Source of the DNA: Lentzea fradiae
GTDB lineage: Bacteria > Actinomycetota > Actinomycetes > Mycobacteriales > Pseudonocardiaceae
NCBI RefSeq assembly: GCF_900100955.1
Contig: NZ_FNCC01000009.1
Span: 248,001 to 312,000 of the forward strand
Direction: 5' to 3'
DNA: 64,000 nucleotides
The position numbers and the translations under genes were made by a program. Below the pieces are notes generated by a model that saw only the letters and a list, made by a program, of their open reading frames with translations, had not been told where the DNA came from and did not search any database. Shown here piece by piece: positions 30,353-39,407 of the stretch (position 1 is the stretch's first letter; every line of letters starts with the position of its first letter).

Positions 30353-30402
30353 AAAAAACCACCGGTAATCCCGGAGGAATTCCCCGGCAATTCACCCGGT
30401 GG
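30353..30402 (-). terminator. Intrinsic terminator with T tract after the LuxR gene
   Basis: Read leftward, CCACCGGGT (30402-30394) pairs with ACCGGTGG (30366-30359), with one G bulged. An inner CCGG/CCGG pairing lies between them, and six T residues follow (complement of 30353-30358). A U tract is uncommon for actinomycete terminators. Confidence 0.65.
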
Positions 30403-30407
30403 CGACA

Positions 30408-31097
30408 CTAATCGTTGCGCGCACTCGTCAGAACGACGCCGTGCCGATGGCCACCGGGCCGCGCGACATAACCGAACTCCATCGCGTTCACGACCATCTC
30501 GACCTTCGTCGCGGCGTTGAGCTTCTCCCTGATGCGGCGGGCGTAGGTGCCCACGGTGGCCTCGGACAGCCCCATCCTGCGGGCGACCTGCCGGTAGGTC
30601 AGCCCGGCGCCGATGTGCCGCATGGTCTCGATCTCGCGGCGGCTGAGCGGAGCGCCCCGGTGAGGCCGGGGGTGGCCGTCGCGCGGGCGGTCCGCCTCCA
30701 CCTCGGCGGCGAGCCCGCGCAGCGCGGCGACCAGGTCCGTGACCTCCGCGTCGTGCTCCACCACCAGGTGAGCGCCGGTGTCCGCGGCGAGCTCGCGGGT
30801 GGCGGGGTCGCTCGCGGACACCAGGAGCAGCACCTTGCTCGTCCTGGCCAGCCTGGCGAGCGTCGCCGCGCACGGCGGCCTGCGCAGGGGGTCGAACTCC
30901 GCGACGACCAGGTCGGCGGGCCGGGCGAGGTCCTCGGCCGACTCCACCGACTCGACCACGCGGAACCCGTTCTCCGCGGCCGCCGCCCAGGCGACGCCCG
31001 CTCGCACCAGTGGATGACGCGCGGCGATCGCCACCGTGCACGACCGGCTCTTCTGACCATTCCACCCGTGATCGACGGGAGTGATGGACGCGGCCAC
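30408..31097 (-). CDS. LuxR-type transcriptional regulator
   Basis: This 229-residue protein has a receiver-like N-terminal half (TVAIAARHPLVRAGV, VVAEFDP) that lacks a convincing phospho-acceptor site. A C-terminal LuxR/GerE helix-turn-helix (LSRREIETMRHIGAGLTYRQ, then ATVGTYARRIREKL) follows. It looks like an orphan, possibly phosphorylation-independent, NarL-type regulator. It is divergent from the leuA-like operon across 214 bases and is a plausible pathway-specific regulator of the cluster. The GTG at 31097 is the chosen start. A strong intrinsic terminator follows. Confidence 0.87.
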   Translation of the reverse strand: MAASITPVDHGWNGQKSRSCTVAIAARHPLVRAGVAWAAAAENGFRVVESVESAEDLARPADLVVAEFDPLRRPPCAATLARLARTSKVLLLVSASDPATRELAADTGAHLVVEHDAEVTDLVAALRGLAAEVEADRPRDGHPRPHRGAPLSRREIETMRHIGAGLTYRQVARRMGLSEATVGTYARRIREKLNAATKVEMVVNAMEFGYVARPGGHRHGVVLTSARND

Positions 31098-31311
31098 CGT
31101 CGGCCCTCCTTCGTGGTGCCGGAATGCGTGTTCCCACTGTCTCCGCGACTGTTCCCCTTGCGGTCCTGCTCCATGACCGCTCGCGTTCCCCCATTGCTCC
31201 CGACCTTTGTCAAGTCATGGTTCGTGTGACTTCCTGGACGGCGGCGGATAGCTGTCCACTGCTCCCCAGGCCCAGCGCTCGAATGGCGCGCGACACGAAC
31301 CAGGAGTGGTG

Positions 31312-32487
31312 ATGAGTCCTACCGGAAAGCGGGGTTCACGCAGGATCTCGGTGTTCGACACGACGCTGCGCGACGGTGAGCAGGCTCCGGGCAACGCGAT
31401 GTCCGCGCAGACCAAGCTGGAGCTCGCGCTCGCCATCGAGGCCCTCGGCGTGGACGTGATCGAGGTGGGGTTCCCCAACTCCAGCCCCAGCGACCTCGCG
31501 GCGCTGCGGCTCGTGTCGGAGGCGTTGACGACCGCCCGGTTCTGCTCGCTGGCACGGGCCAACCGCGCGGACATCGAGGCCGCCGTCACGGCCGGTGGCA
31601 CCGAGCGCCACCAGGTCGAGATCATGGTGACCGGCAGCGAGCTGCACATGGAGCACAAGCGCGGCATCACCCGCGCGGAGAACCTGGCGGAGACCGAGTT
31701 CGCCATCGGCCTCGCGCGGTCGCTGGGCGTGCGGGACATCTCGCTGGGTCTGGAGGACGCCAGCCGCGGGTCGGACGACCTGCTGCGCGCCCTGATCGAG
31801 ACCGGCCTGTCCGAAGGCGCCACCACCGTCGTGCTGGCCGACACGACCGGGCACATGGTGCCCGCCGAGTTCGGTGACATGACCGCCAAGGTGCGTTCCT
31901 GGATCCCCTCCGACGTCGTGCTGAGCGTCCACTGCCACGACGACATGGGGCTGTCGCTGGCGAACGCGCTCGCGGCCGTCGAGGCGGGCGCGGACGAGGT
32001 GCAGGCGACGGTGGCCGGGATCGGCGAACGCGCCGGGAACACGCCGCTGGAGGAGCTCGCGACGGTGCTGACCTACAAGGGGCACCTGTACGACGCGTAC
32101 ACGACCCTCGACACCACCGGGCTGTACGAGGTGTTCCAGACCCTGTCCAGGAAGATCGGCCTGGCCCCGCCGCGCAACAAGGCGGTCTTCGGTGACAACG
32201 TGTTCAGCACCCTGGCCGGCATCCACCAGGCGGGAATGCTGCGCAACCCGATCACCTACGAGTACGTCGAGCCGGAGCGGTTCGGCCGGGAGCGGAAGAT
32301 CCTGGTGGGCAGGCACTCCGGCCGCGCGGTGCTGCGGCACGTGTTCGACGAGCTGGGCCTGCCATGGGACCAGGAGCTGGGGCAGAAGCTGTACGAGGAG
32401 CACATCGCCAGCCGTTCGGACGGCGACTTCATCTCGGTGGCGGAGCTGAAGCACGTGCTGAGCACGACGGTCGCGGCGGCGATCTGA
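31312..32487 (+). CDS. 2-Isopropylmalate/homocitrate synthase family enzyme without regulatory domain
   Basis: This 391-residue DRE-TIM metallolyase condenses acetyl-CoA with a 2-oxo acid. Catalytic [11 protein letters not shown] (Arg20, Asp21), the metal-binding HCHDDMG and [11 protein letters not shown] are present. It ends near residue 391, without the allosteric LeuA dimer domain that makes housekeeping enzymes about 510-600 residues. It should therefore be insensitive to leucine feedback. The ATG at 31312 has AGGAG 5 bases upstream. The stop overlaps the leuC-like start (TGATG). Together with the next three genes it could lengthen a 2-oxo acid by one carbon. The natural substrate is unknown. 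Confidence 0.9.
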   Translation: MSPTGKRGSRRISVFDTTLRDGEQAPGNAMSAQTKLELALAIEALGVDVIEVGFPNSSPSDLAALRLVSEALTTARFCSLARANRADIEAAVTAGGTERHQVEIMVTGSELHMEHKRGITRAENLAETEFAIGLARSLGVRDISLGLEDASRGSDDLLRALIETGLSEGATTVVLADTTGHMVPAEFGDMTAKVRSWIPSDVVLSVHCHDDMGLSLANALAAVEAGADEVQATVAGIGERAGNTPLEELATVLTYKGHLYDAYTTLDTTGLYEVFQTLSRKIGLAPPRNKAVFGDNVFSTLAGIHQAGMLRNPITYEYVEPERFGRERKILVGRHSGRAVLRHVFDELGLPWDQELGQKLYEEHIASRSDGDFISVAELKHVLSTTVAAAI

Positions 32488-33899
32488 TGACTCGACCGAA
32501 GACCGTCATCGACAAGATCTGGGACGACCACGTCGTCTGTTCCGACGCCAAGGGCGACCTGCTCTACATCGACCTGCACCTGGTCCACGAAGTCACGTCG
32601 CCACAAGCGTTCGACGGCATCGAGCACGAGGGACGGCGGGTGCGTCGTCCCGACCTCACCCTCGCCGTGGAGGACCACAACGTCCCGACCGACAGCCTGC
32701 TGATCCGCGACCCGATGGGCAGCGCCCAGGTCGAACGGCTGCGCGAGAACTGCGCCCGGCACGGGATCGAGCACTTCGCCCACGGTGACGAACGGCAGGG
32801 CGTGGTCCACGTCGTCGCACCGGAACTGGGCCTCGTGCAGCCGGGCATGTCCGTGGTGTGCGGTGACAGCCACACGTCCACGCACGGTGCCTTGGGCGCG
32901 TTGGCGTTCGGGGTGGGCACCAGCGACGTCGAACACGTGCTGGCCACGCAGACGCTGCGGATCACCAAACCCGCGACCATGGCCGTGGAGTTCGTCGGCA
33001 CGCTGCCCGCGGGGGTGTCGCCGAAAGACCTGGTGATGGCGCTGATCGCGGAGATCGGCGCGAACGGCGCGAACGGTCACGTCATCGAGTACCGCGGCCC
33101 CGTGATGCGCGAGATCTCGATGGAAGGGCGGATGTCCATCTGCAACATGGCCGTCGAGGCCGGTGCGCGCGCCGGTCTCGTGGCGCCGGACGAGGTGACG
33201 GAGGAGTACCTGCGCGGCAGGCCCGCCGCGCCCTCGGGCTCCCGGTGGGACGAAGCCGTGGCCGCCTGGCGGGAGCTGCGGACCGACGACGGCGCGTCGT
33301 TCGACAAGACCGTCCGGATCGACGTGTCCACCTTGACCCCGTACGCCACGTGGGGCACCAACCCGGGACAGGCGGCGCGGGTCGGTGACGGCGTCGTTCC
33401 CGACCCGGCGACGTTCACCGACCCCGGTGAGCGTGCCGCCGCACAACGCGCGCTCGAGTACATGGGCCTCGCGCCGGGCACCAGGCTGCGCGACATCAAG
33501 ATCGACACCGTCTTCCTGGGCTCCTGCACCAACGGCCGCATCGAGGACCTGCGGGCCGCGGCGGAGGTGCTCGAAGGCCGCAGGCTGGCCAACGGCGTGC
33601 GCATGATCGTGGTGCCGGGCAGCATGCAGGTCCGCAAGCAGGCCGAGCAGGAGGGCCTGCACGAGGTCTTCACCGCGGCGGGCGCGCAGTGGCGGCTGTC
33701 GGGCTGCTCGATGTGCCTCGGGATGAACACCGACCGGCTCACCGGCCCCGCCCGCGTGGCGTCCACGTCCAACCGCAACTACGAACGCAGGCAAGGAGAT
33801 CACGCGCGAACGCACCTGGTCTCCCCCGCGACCGCGGCGGCCACCGCCGTGGCGGGACACCTCGCCGCACCCCAGCACCTGGACGGAGCCACCACGTGA
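32487..33899 (+). CDS. Isopropylmalate isomerase-like large subunit (LeuC family)
   Basis: This 470-residue aconitase-family protein should isomerise the malate made by the synthase. The 4Fe-4S ligand cysteines are present in FLGSCTNGR and SGCSMCLGM, as are [17 protein letters not shown] and RTHLVSP. The usual NRNFEGRQG substrate loop reads NRNYERRQG, with Gly replaced by Arg, which could alter substrate choice. The ATG at 32487 overlaps the upstream stop, and its own stop overlaps the small-subunit GTG, so the subunits are co-translated. Confidence 0.92.
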   Translation: MTRPKTVIDKIWDDHVVCSDAKGDLLYIDLHLVHEVTSPQAFDGIEHEGRRVRRPDLTLAVEDHNVPTDSLLIRDPMGSAQVERLRENCARHGIEHFAHGDERQGVVHVVAPELGLVQPGMSVVCGDSHTSTHGALGALAFGVGTSDVEHVLATQTLRITKPATMAVEFVGTLPAGVSPKDLVMALIAEIGANGANGHVIEYRGPVMREISMEGRMSICNMAVEAGARAGLVAPDEVTEEYLRGRPAAPSGSRWDEAVAAWRELRTDDGASFDKTVRIDVSTLTPYATWGTNPGQAARVGDGVVPDPATFTDPGERAAAQRALEYMGLAPGTRLRDIKIDTVFLGSCTNGRIEDLRAAAEVLEGRRLANGVRMIVVPGSMQVRKQAEQEGLHEVFTAAGAQWRLSGCSMCLGMNTDRLTGPARVASTSNRNYERRQGDHARTHLVSPATAAATAVAGHLAAPQHLDGATT

Positions 33900-34528
33900 C
33901 CACGACACCGTTCACCGTCCACAGCGGACGGGCGATGGTCCTGCGCCGCGACGACATCGACACGGACCAGATCATCCCCGCCGAGTTCTGCAAGCGGCTC
34001 ACCAAGCACGGCTACGAGGACGGGCTGTTCGCCGGGTGGCGCGGCGAGCCGGGGTTCCCGCTCGACCAGCCGCACCTGCGTTCGGCGACGGTCCTGGTGG
34101 CGGGCAGCAACTTCGGCACCGGCAGCTCCCGCGAGCACGCGGTGTGGGCGTTGCGCGACTGGGGTTTCCGCGCCGTCGTCGCCGTCAGCTTCGGCGACAT
34201 CTTCCGCCGCAACGCGTTCACCAACGGCCTGCTGCCGGTCTGCCTGTCCAAAGAGGACGTCGCGGCGCTGTCCGACGCGGTGGAGGCCGATCCCGCGATG
34301 CCCGTCACGATCGACCTGCTGGAGCGGGAGCTGCGCACCCCCGGCACGAGCAGGAGCTTCGACGTCGACGAGCGCGCCAGGCACCTGCTGGTCAACGGCC
34401 TGGACGAGATCGGGCTCACCGAGCAGCAGGAGCAGCACATCGCGCGGTACGAGCTGACCCGCAGGCCCTGGTTCCCCTCCCTGCGCCCCGGCTGCCTGTC
34501 GGGCGGCAGGTGGCAAGCCGCCCGCTGA
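33896..34528 (+). CDS. Isopropylmalate isomerase-like small subunit (LeuD family)
   Basis: This 210-residue partner of the LeuC-like protein shows the swivel-domain motifs [26 protein letters not shown] and [11 protein letters not shown]. The GTG at 33896 forms a GTGA overlap with the large-subunit stop. The length is normal for bacterial LeuD. It completes the heterodimeric isomerase of the chain-extension set. Confidence 0.92.
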   Translation: MTTTPFTVHSGRAMVLRRDDIDTDQIIPAEFCKRLTKHGYEDGLFAGWRGEPGFPLDQPHLRSATVLVAGSNFGTGSSREHAVWALRDWGFRAVVAVSFGDIFRRNAFTNGLLPVCLSKEDVAALSDAVEADPAMPVTIDLLERELRTPGTSRSFDVDERARHLLVNGLDEIGLTEQQEQHIARYELTRRPWFPSLRPGCLSGGRWQAAR

Positions 34529-34558
34529 CCCCACCCCCAGCAGACAGGAACGACGAGA

Positions 34559-35587
34559 ATGACCGTCATCTCGGTGCTCCCAGGAGACGGCGTCGGCCAG
34601 GAGGTCGTGCCGGAGGCCCTCCGCGTGCTCGACGACCTCGGCCTCGGCTTGGAGTTCGACGTCCTGGACCACGTCAACGCCGGCGCGTACCTCGCCACCG
34701 GCACCGCCCTGTCCGACGACGACGTCGACCGGATCAGGCGCAGTGACGCCGCGTTGTTCGGCGCCATCGGCGATCCCAGGGTCACCAGCCCCGACTACGC
34801 CAGGGGCGTGCTGCTGCGGCTGCGGTTCGAGCTCGACCTCTACGTGAACCACCGCCCGGTCAGCCTGCCCGCCGAACGGCTGAGCCCGCTCAAGGACGCG
34901 AAGCGCGGCGCCATCGACTGCGTGGTGGTCCGCGAGAACAGCGAGGGGCTCTACGCGGGGATCGGCGGCGCGCTGCGGCAGGCGACGTCGCACGAGGTCG
35001 CGCTCGACGTCGAGGTCAACACCCACAGCGGGGTGTCGCGCATCCTCGACTACGCGTTCGGCATCGCCCGCTCCGAGGTCTGCATGGTCGACAAGTCGAA
35101 CGCCGTGCCGAACGGCGGGCGGCTCTGGCAGCGCTGCTGGGCGGACGCCCGGCGGCGGCACCCCGCGATGGTCACGCGGCACCTCTACGTCGACGCCGCG
35201 GCCATGCGGCTGGTCTCCGACCCCGCCGGGTTCGACGTGATCGTCACGAACAACTCCTACGGCGACATCCTCAGCGACCTCGCCGCCGAGCTCGGTGGCG
35301 GGATCGGCATCGCGACCTCGGTCAACCTGAACCCGTCGACCGGCTTCGGCCTCTACGAGCCGGTGCACGGCAGCGCGCCCGACCTCGCGGGGCGCGGCGT
35401 CGCCAACCCCGTCGCCGCGATCCTCTGCGCCGCGCTGATGCTCGGCGACCTCGGTCACACGGCCGAGGCCGAGGCGGTGCGCGCCGCGGTGGCGCGCACG
35501 GTGGAGGCGGGACGGTGCACGCCGGACCTCGGCGGGTCGCTCGGCACCGCGCAGGCGGGTGCGGCGATCCGCGCCGAGCTCGGCTGA
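34559..35587 (+). CDS. Isopropylmalate/homoisocitrate dehydrogenase family enzyme (LeuB-like)
   Basis: This 342-residue beta-decarboxylating dehydrogenase oxidises the isomerised malate and releases CO2 to give the extended 2-oxo acid. Visible motifs are LPGDGVGQEVVPEAL, LLRLRFELDLYVNHRP, VVRENSEGLYAG (catalytic Tyr), MVDKSNAV (Lys) and the metal-binding NNSYGDILSDLAAEL. EPVHGSAPDLAG lies in the nucleotide site. The sequence is intermediate between LeuB and tartrate/homoisocitrate dehydrogenases, so the substrate may not be isopropylmalate. It starts 30 bases after leuD in the same operon. Confidence 0.9.
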   Translation: MTVISVLPGDGVGQEVVPEALRVLDDLGLGLEFDVLDHVNAGAYLATGTALSDDDVDRIRRSDAALFGAIGDPRVTSPDYARGVLLRLRFELDLYVNHRPVSLPAERLSPLKDAKRGAIDCVVVRENSEGLYAGIGGALRQATSHEVALDVEVNTHSGVSRILDYAFGIARSEVCMVDKSNAVPNGGRLWQRCWADARRRHPAMVTRHLYVDAAAMRLVSDPAGFDVIVTNNSYGDILSDLAAELGGGIGIATSVNLNPSTGFGLYEPVHGSAPDLAGRGVANPVAAILCAALMLGDLGHTAEAEAVRAAVARTVEAGRCTPDLGGSLGTAQAGAAIRAELG

Positions 35588-35647
35588 CGTCCGCGACGGC
35601 GCCGGACACTTCCTTCCGCACCACCACCTTCCGAGGAGAACACCCCG

Positions 35648-36832
35648 ATGGGCGAAGCCACCGTCATCCCGGGCAGGACCATCCCCCAGCTGCCCGGCGA
35701 CTACTTCCAGAACCCGCACGAGGTGCACGACGCGCTGCGCGCGGAGGGCCCGGCGCGGGAGGTCCGCATGCCGGGCGGGCTCAAGGTCTGGTTCGTGACC
35801 CGCTACGACGAGGTGAAGGCCGCCCTCAACGCCCCGGGGGTCAGCAAGAACGTCGGGGGCAGGGTGACCCACGACGCGCTGGCCGAGCACATCGTCTACA
35901 TGGACCCGCCGCACCACACCCGGCTGCGCAGGCTCGTGACCAAGCCGTTCACCGCCCGCCGCGTCGAGAAGATGCGGGCACGGATCGAGGAGATCACGGC
36001 CGAGCTGCTCGCGGAGCTGGCCGACGGCGACGTGGTCGACCTGCTGGAGGCGTTCGCGTTCCCCTTGCCGGTCAACGTCATCTGCGAGCTGCTCGGCATC
36101 CCGATCGACAACCGCGACGAGTTCCGCGAGTGGTCCAACCAGGTGCTGACCTTCGGCACCCCGGAGCAGGTGAGGGCGGCCACCGCGGGGATGGCGGCCT
36201 TCCTGCACCAGCACGTCGCCAAGGTGCAGGCGGCCGAGCCCGACGACACGTTCTTCTCCGCCCTCGTGCACGCCACCGACTCCGGCGACCTGCTGAGCCG
36301 GGAGGAGCTCGTGTCGATGGCGTTCCTCCTGCTGGTGGCGGGCCACGAGACGACGGTGAACCTCATCGGCAACGCGGTGCTGGCCCTGCTGCGCAACCCG
36401 GACCAGCTGCGGATCCTGCGGGAGAGGCCCGAGCTGATCCCCGCGAGCACCGACGAGTTCCTCCGGCTGGAGGGCTCGATCAACATCGCGTCGTTCCGCT
36501 ACACCACCGAACCCCTGGAGCTGGGCGAGGTCACGGTGCCCGCCGGGGAGCTGCTGATGGTGTCGCTGCTGGCGGCGAACCGGGACCCCGAGCGGTTCGA
36601 GGACCCCGGCCGGCTCGACGTGACGCGGTCCGCGCAGGGCCACGTCGGGTTCGGGCACGGCATCCACTACTGCCTGGGGGCCCCGCTGGCCAGGCTGGAG
36701 TTCGACGTGGCGCTGACCCGGCTGCTGGAGCGGTTCCCGAACCTCGAGCTCGCCGCGGAGCCGGAGACGCTGGTGTGGCGGGAGAGCACGCTGATCCGCG
36801 GCCTGCACACGCTGCCCGTGCGCCTCGGCTGA
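35648..36832 (+). CDS. Cytochrome P450
   Basis: This 394-residue soluble bacterial P450 has an I-helix AGHETT, an ExxR-type helix around IPASTDEFLRLEG, and the heme loop GFGHGIHYCLG with the axial Cys. Such enzymes hydroxylate or otherwise oxidise a small substrate, using external ferredoxin; no ferredoxin gene is adjacent. The ATG at 35648 is preceded by GAGGAG. It continues the leu-like operon after 60 bases, so it probably acts on the extended amino or oxo acid, or on a carrier-bound form. Confidence 0.95.
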   Translation: MGEATVIPGRTIPQLPGDYFQNPHEVHDALRAEGPAREVRMPGGLKVWFVTRYDEVKAALNAPGVSKNVGGRVTHDALAEHIVYMDPPHHTRLRRLVTKPFTARRVEKMRARIEEITAELLAELADGDVVDLLEAFAFPLPVNVICELLGIPIDNRDEFREWSNQVLTFGTPEQVRAATAGMAAFLHQHVAKVQAAEPDDTFFSALVHATDSGDLLSREELVSMAFLLLVAGHETTVNLIGNAVLALLRNPDQLRILRERPELIPASTDEFLRLEGSINIASFRYTTEPLELGEVTVPAGELLMVSLLAANRDPERFEDPGRLDVTRSAQGHVGFGHGIHYCLGAPLARLEFDVALTRLLERFPNLELAAEPETLVWRESTLIRGLHTLPVRLG

Positions 36833-36982
36833 TCTTCGCGAACGCCGTCACGGCAATTCCTCCGCACGTCTCACCCCATCCCGGAACGACGGCCGGAAAA
36901 TCGACGGACAATCACGCGGGAACCTCGAACGATTACCGCCGAATTGCTGACCGATGACCGGCGGCCGTTAGCATCGCGCGAT

Positions 36983-38209
36983 ATGTTAAGGCAATTTTCG
37001 GTTCCCGCGGGCACATCCCGGCAGCTCGTGCTGGCGAGCCTGCTGATGTCCGCGGGCAACGGCGCTTTTCTGACCTGTTCCGCCATCTACTTCACCAGGG
37101 TGGCGGGGCTGTCCCCGGCTCAGCTCGGGCTCGGGCTGACGGTCGCGGGCGCGGTGGGCCTGTTCGCGGGGGTGCCGCTCGGGCACCTGGCGGACCGCCG
37201 CGGGCCGCGGGAGGTCGCCGCCGCGCTGGTCGCGTTGAACGGCGTGGCGGCCGCCGCCTACCTGTTCGTGCGCGAGTTCTGGACGTTCGTGCTCGTGGCC
37301 GCCGTGTTCGTGCTGGCGGAGCGCGGGTCGCGGGCGGCCATCCAGGCGCTCACGTCGGGGCTGCTCGGAGGCGACGAGCTGGTGCGGATTCGGGCCGTGG
37401 TGCGATCGGTCAACAACGTCGGCGTCGCGGTCGGCACCCTCGTCGCCGGCGTCGCGCTCCAGATCGGGACGGCACCGGCCCTGTCCTCGGTGCTCGTGCT
37501 CGACGCCCTGAGCTTCCTCGGTTCCGCCGCGGTGCTGGCACGCCTGGGGAGGGTGGCGCCGACTCCCCCGGCCGCCGCGGGCGAACCGAAGCACTCCGTG
37601 CTGCGCGACGGGCCGTTCGCGCTGTTCACCGCCCTGAGCGGGGTGCTCGCGCTGCACACCGTGCTGCTGGAGATCGCGGTGCCGCTGTGGATCGTGACGC
37701 ACACGGAGGCGCCCGCGGTCATGGTGACCGTGCTGTTCCTGGTCAACACGATCAGCGTGGTCCTGTTCCAGGTCCGCGTGGCGACCCGGCTGAACACCCT
37801 GGACCGCTCGGTGAAGGGCTTCCGGCTGGCCGGCTTCGCGCTGCTCGGCGCGTGCGGCCTGTTCTCCGCGTCCTCCGCCGGGTCCGCGGTCTTCGCCGCG
37901 ATCGCCCTGGTCGCCGCCGGGCTCGTCCACGTGTGCGGCGAGATGCTCGCCGCCGCGGCGGCGTGGACGACCAGCTACGGCCTGGCCCCCGCCGACCGCC
38001 AGGGCCAGTACCAGGGCTTCTTCTTCACCGGGTACGCCGCGTCGATGATGGTCGCGCCCGCGCTGACGTTGCTGCTCGTCCAGTGGGGCACGCCGGGGTG
38101 GTGGGTCCTGGGCGGGCTGTTCGTGTCCACCGCCCTGGCGATGGGACCGGCGGTCGCCTGGGCCCAACGGGTCGCGGCGCGCCGCCAGGTCAGTCCCGCG
38201 CCGGTCTGA
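36983..38209 (+). CDS. Major facilitator superfamily transporter
   Basis: This 408-residue membrane protein has about 12 hydrophobic segments, the first near residues 12-35 (LVLASLLMSAG), and an MFS-type loop GHLADRRGPREVAAA after TM2. It is likely the exporter of the cluster product and may add self-resistance. The ATG at 36983 is preferred over a TTG at 36944 because the intervening codons are poorly biased. Neither has a strong ribosome site. The upstream gap is A+T-rich for this genome and probably holds a promoter. Confidence 0.9.
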   Translation: MLRQFSVPAGTSRQLVLASLLMSAGNGAFLTCSAIYFTRVAGLSPAQLGLGLTVAGAVGLFAGVPLGHLADRRGPREVAAALVALNGVAAAAYLFVREFWTFVLVAAVFVLAERGSRAAIQALTSGLLGGDELVRIRAVVRSVNNVGVAVGTLVAGVALQIGTAPALSSVLVLDALSFLGSAAVLARLGRVAPTPPAAAGEPKHSVLRDGPFALFTALSGVLALHTVLLEIAVPLWIVTHTEAPAVMVTVLFLVNTISVVLFQVRVATRLNTLDRSVKGFRLAGFALLGACGLFSASSAGSAVFAAIALVAAGLVHVCGEMLAAAAAWTTSYGLAPADRQGQYQGFFFTGYAASMMVAPALTLLLVQWGTPGWWVLGGLFVSTALAMGPAVAWAQRVAARRQVSPAPV

Positions 38210-38266
38210 CCACCCCGGAACGCCCGCACGATTGCAGCGCGGGAATTCACGATTACCGCTCACTTG

Positions 38267-38317
38267 GCAAAGCTGGACGCAATTACCCGCCGATGTGCCC
38301 GCAAAGCGGCGCAAAGC
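38267..38317 (+). promoter_or_regulatory. GCAAAGC repeats upstream of the dioxygenase gene
   Basis: GCAAAGC occurs at 38267-38273, 38301-38307 and 38311-38317 within the 222-base gap before the dioxygenase; the last two are 10 bases apart. Short direct repeats at about one helical turn fit SARP/BTAD regulator sites. The link to the regulator at 59373 is speculative. Confidence 0.3.
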
Positions 38318-38431
38318 TGTCCAACACCGGACACCGCCGGTAATGTCGGACGCGTCGAAGATCTTCTCGAAATGCGCACCGGCATCAATGCGGAGTAGCG
38401 CACGACAACCCTCGTCCCGTCGGGAGGAAAA

Positions 38432-39277
38432 GTGCGAACCGGCGTATTCGCGGAGCAGGACCACTACACCCACGTCGCCGCACGGCAGGCCCTGCTGGAC
38501 TCGTCCAGGACGCTGCCCGAACCTCTCGGCGGGGCCGTCGCCACCGCCGGCGGGACCCCCGCCGAGGTCGCCGGAGTCGTCCGGGCCGCGCTCCGGCAGC
38601 ACGGCGCCGCCGTGGTGCAGCTGGAGGAGCTGCTGTCGGACGACGACTTCCGCGCGGTGGGCGCGCACCTCGGCACCGCGATGCCGGAGACCGACCCGGC
38701 CGTGCAGCCGTTCGTCACCGACGGGGTGGTCCTCAACCTCGTCACCCGGCACTCGCACACCGCCGACACCTCGCTCCAGCCGTTCGCGGAGAACTCGCTG
38801 TCGCTGCACACCGAAGGCAGCGGCCGTCCCGCCGGGCAGCAGCCGCGCCACATCGTGCTGATGTGCCAGGACCCCGGCGCGAACCCCGCGTCCGCCCAGA
38901 CGGTGCTGGTGCCGATGTCCGGGGTCCGGCAACAGCTTTCACCCGAGCACGAAGCCGTGCTGTCGCGCACGCGCTACGCCCACCTGCCCGCGGGAGAGAC
39001 GATCCTGCGCGAGCACGAAGGCCGTGCCGTGTTCTCGTTCCGGGACTTCCTTAACGACAAGTTGGAGTGGGTCAACGAGGGCGACGACAGCGCGGAGGCC
39101 GTAGAGCAGGCCCTGCAAGCACTTCTGTCCGGGATGTACACGGCGGGCGCCGCCGGCGTGCACTGGCGCCGCGGCCTGCTCGTGGTCGTCGACAACACGT
39201 ACTTCTTCCACGGCAGGACGGCCGGTGTCTCCTCCCCCGCGCATCCACGGCACCTCAAGCGCCTGCGCCTCACCTGA
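38432..39277 (+). CDS. TauD/TfdA-type Fe(II)/2-oxoglutarate dioxygenase
   Basis: This 281-residue non-heme iron oxygenase has the facial triad HTE (His126, Glu128 in SLHTEGS) and a distal His in DNTYFFHGR. It ends HPRHLKRLRL, which resembles amino-acid beta-hydroxylases such as asparagine oxygenase. It probably hydroxylates an amino acid or a carrier-bound amino acyl group. The GTG at 38432 has GGGAGG upstream. It is the first gene of a rightward run to the methyltransferase at 43743. Confidence 0.88.
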   Translation: MRTGVFAEQDHYTHVAARQALLDSSRTLPEPLGGAVATAGGTPAEVAGVVRAALRQHGAAVVQLEELLSDDDFRAVGAHLGTAMPETDPAVQPFVTDGVVLNLVTRHSHTADTSLQPFAENSLSLHTEGSGRPAGQQPRHIVLMCQDPGANPASAQTVLVPMSGVRQQLSPEHEAVLSRTRYAHLPAGETILREHEGRAVFSFRDFLNDKLEWVNEGDDSAEAVEQALQALLSGMYTAGAAGVHWRRGLLVVVDNTYFFHGRTAGVSSPAHPRHLKRLRLT

Positions 39278-39317
39278 CCACGCCGAGCCGGAATCCGAGC
39301 AGGAACGGAGACCCGTC

Positions 39318-39407
39318 ATGCATCCACCCACCCATGTCCTGGGTCCTCGTCAGCTCGAGGTCCCGGCGCGCCCCGGTGTCCTCCCCCGGCAGGTCGCCCA
39401 TGTCTGA
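39318..39407 (+). CDS. Possible 29-residue leader peptide before btpA
   Basis: A short frame (MHPPTHVLGPRQLEV and on) begins at an ATG preceded by GGAACGGAG and ends 8 bases inside the BtpA gene, so its stop overlaps the BtpA start region. It could provide translational coupling for the poorly initiated BtpA gene. An in-frame upstream start of BtpA would remove the need for it. No homologue is recognised. Confidence 0.3.
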   Translation: MHPPTHVLGPRQLEVPARPGVLPRQVAHV

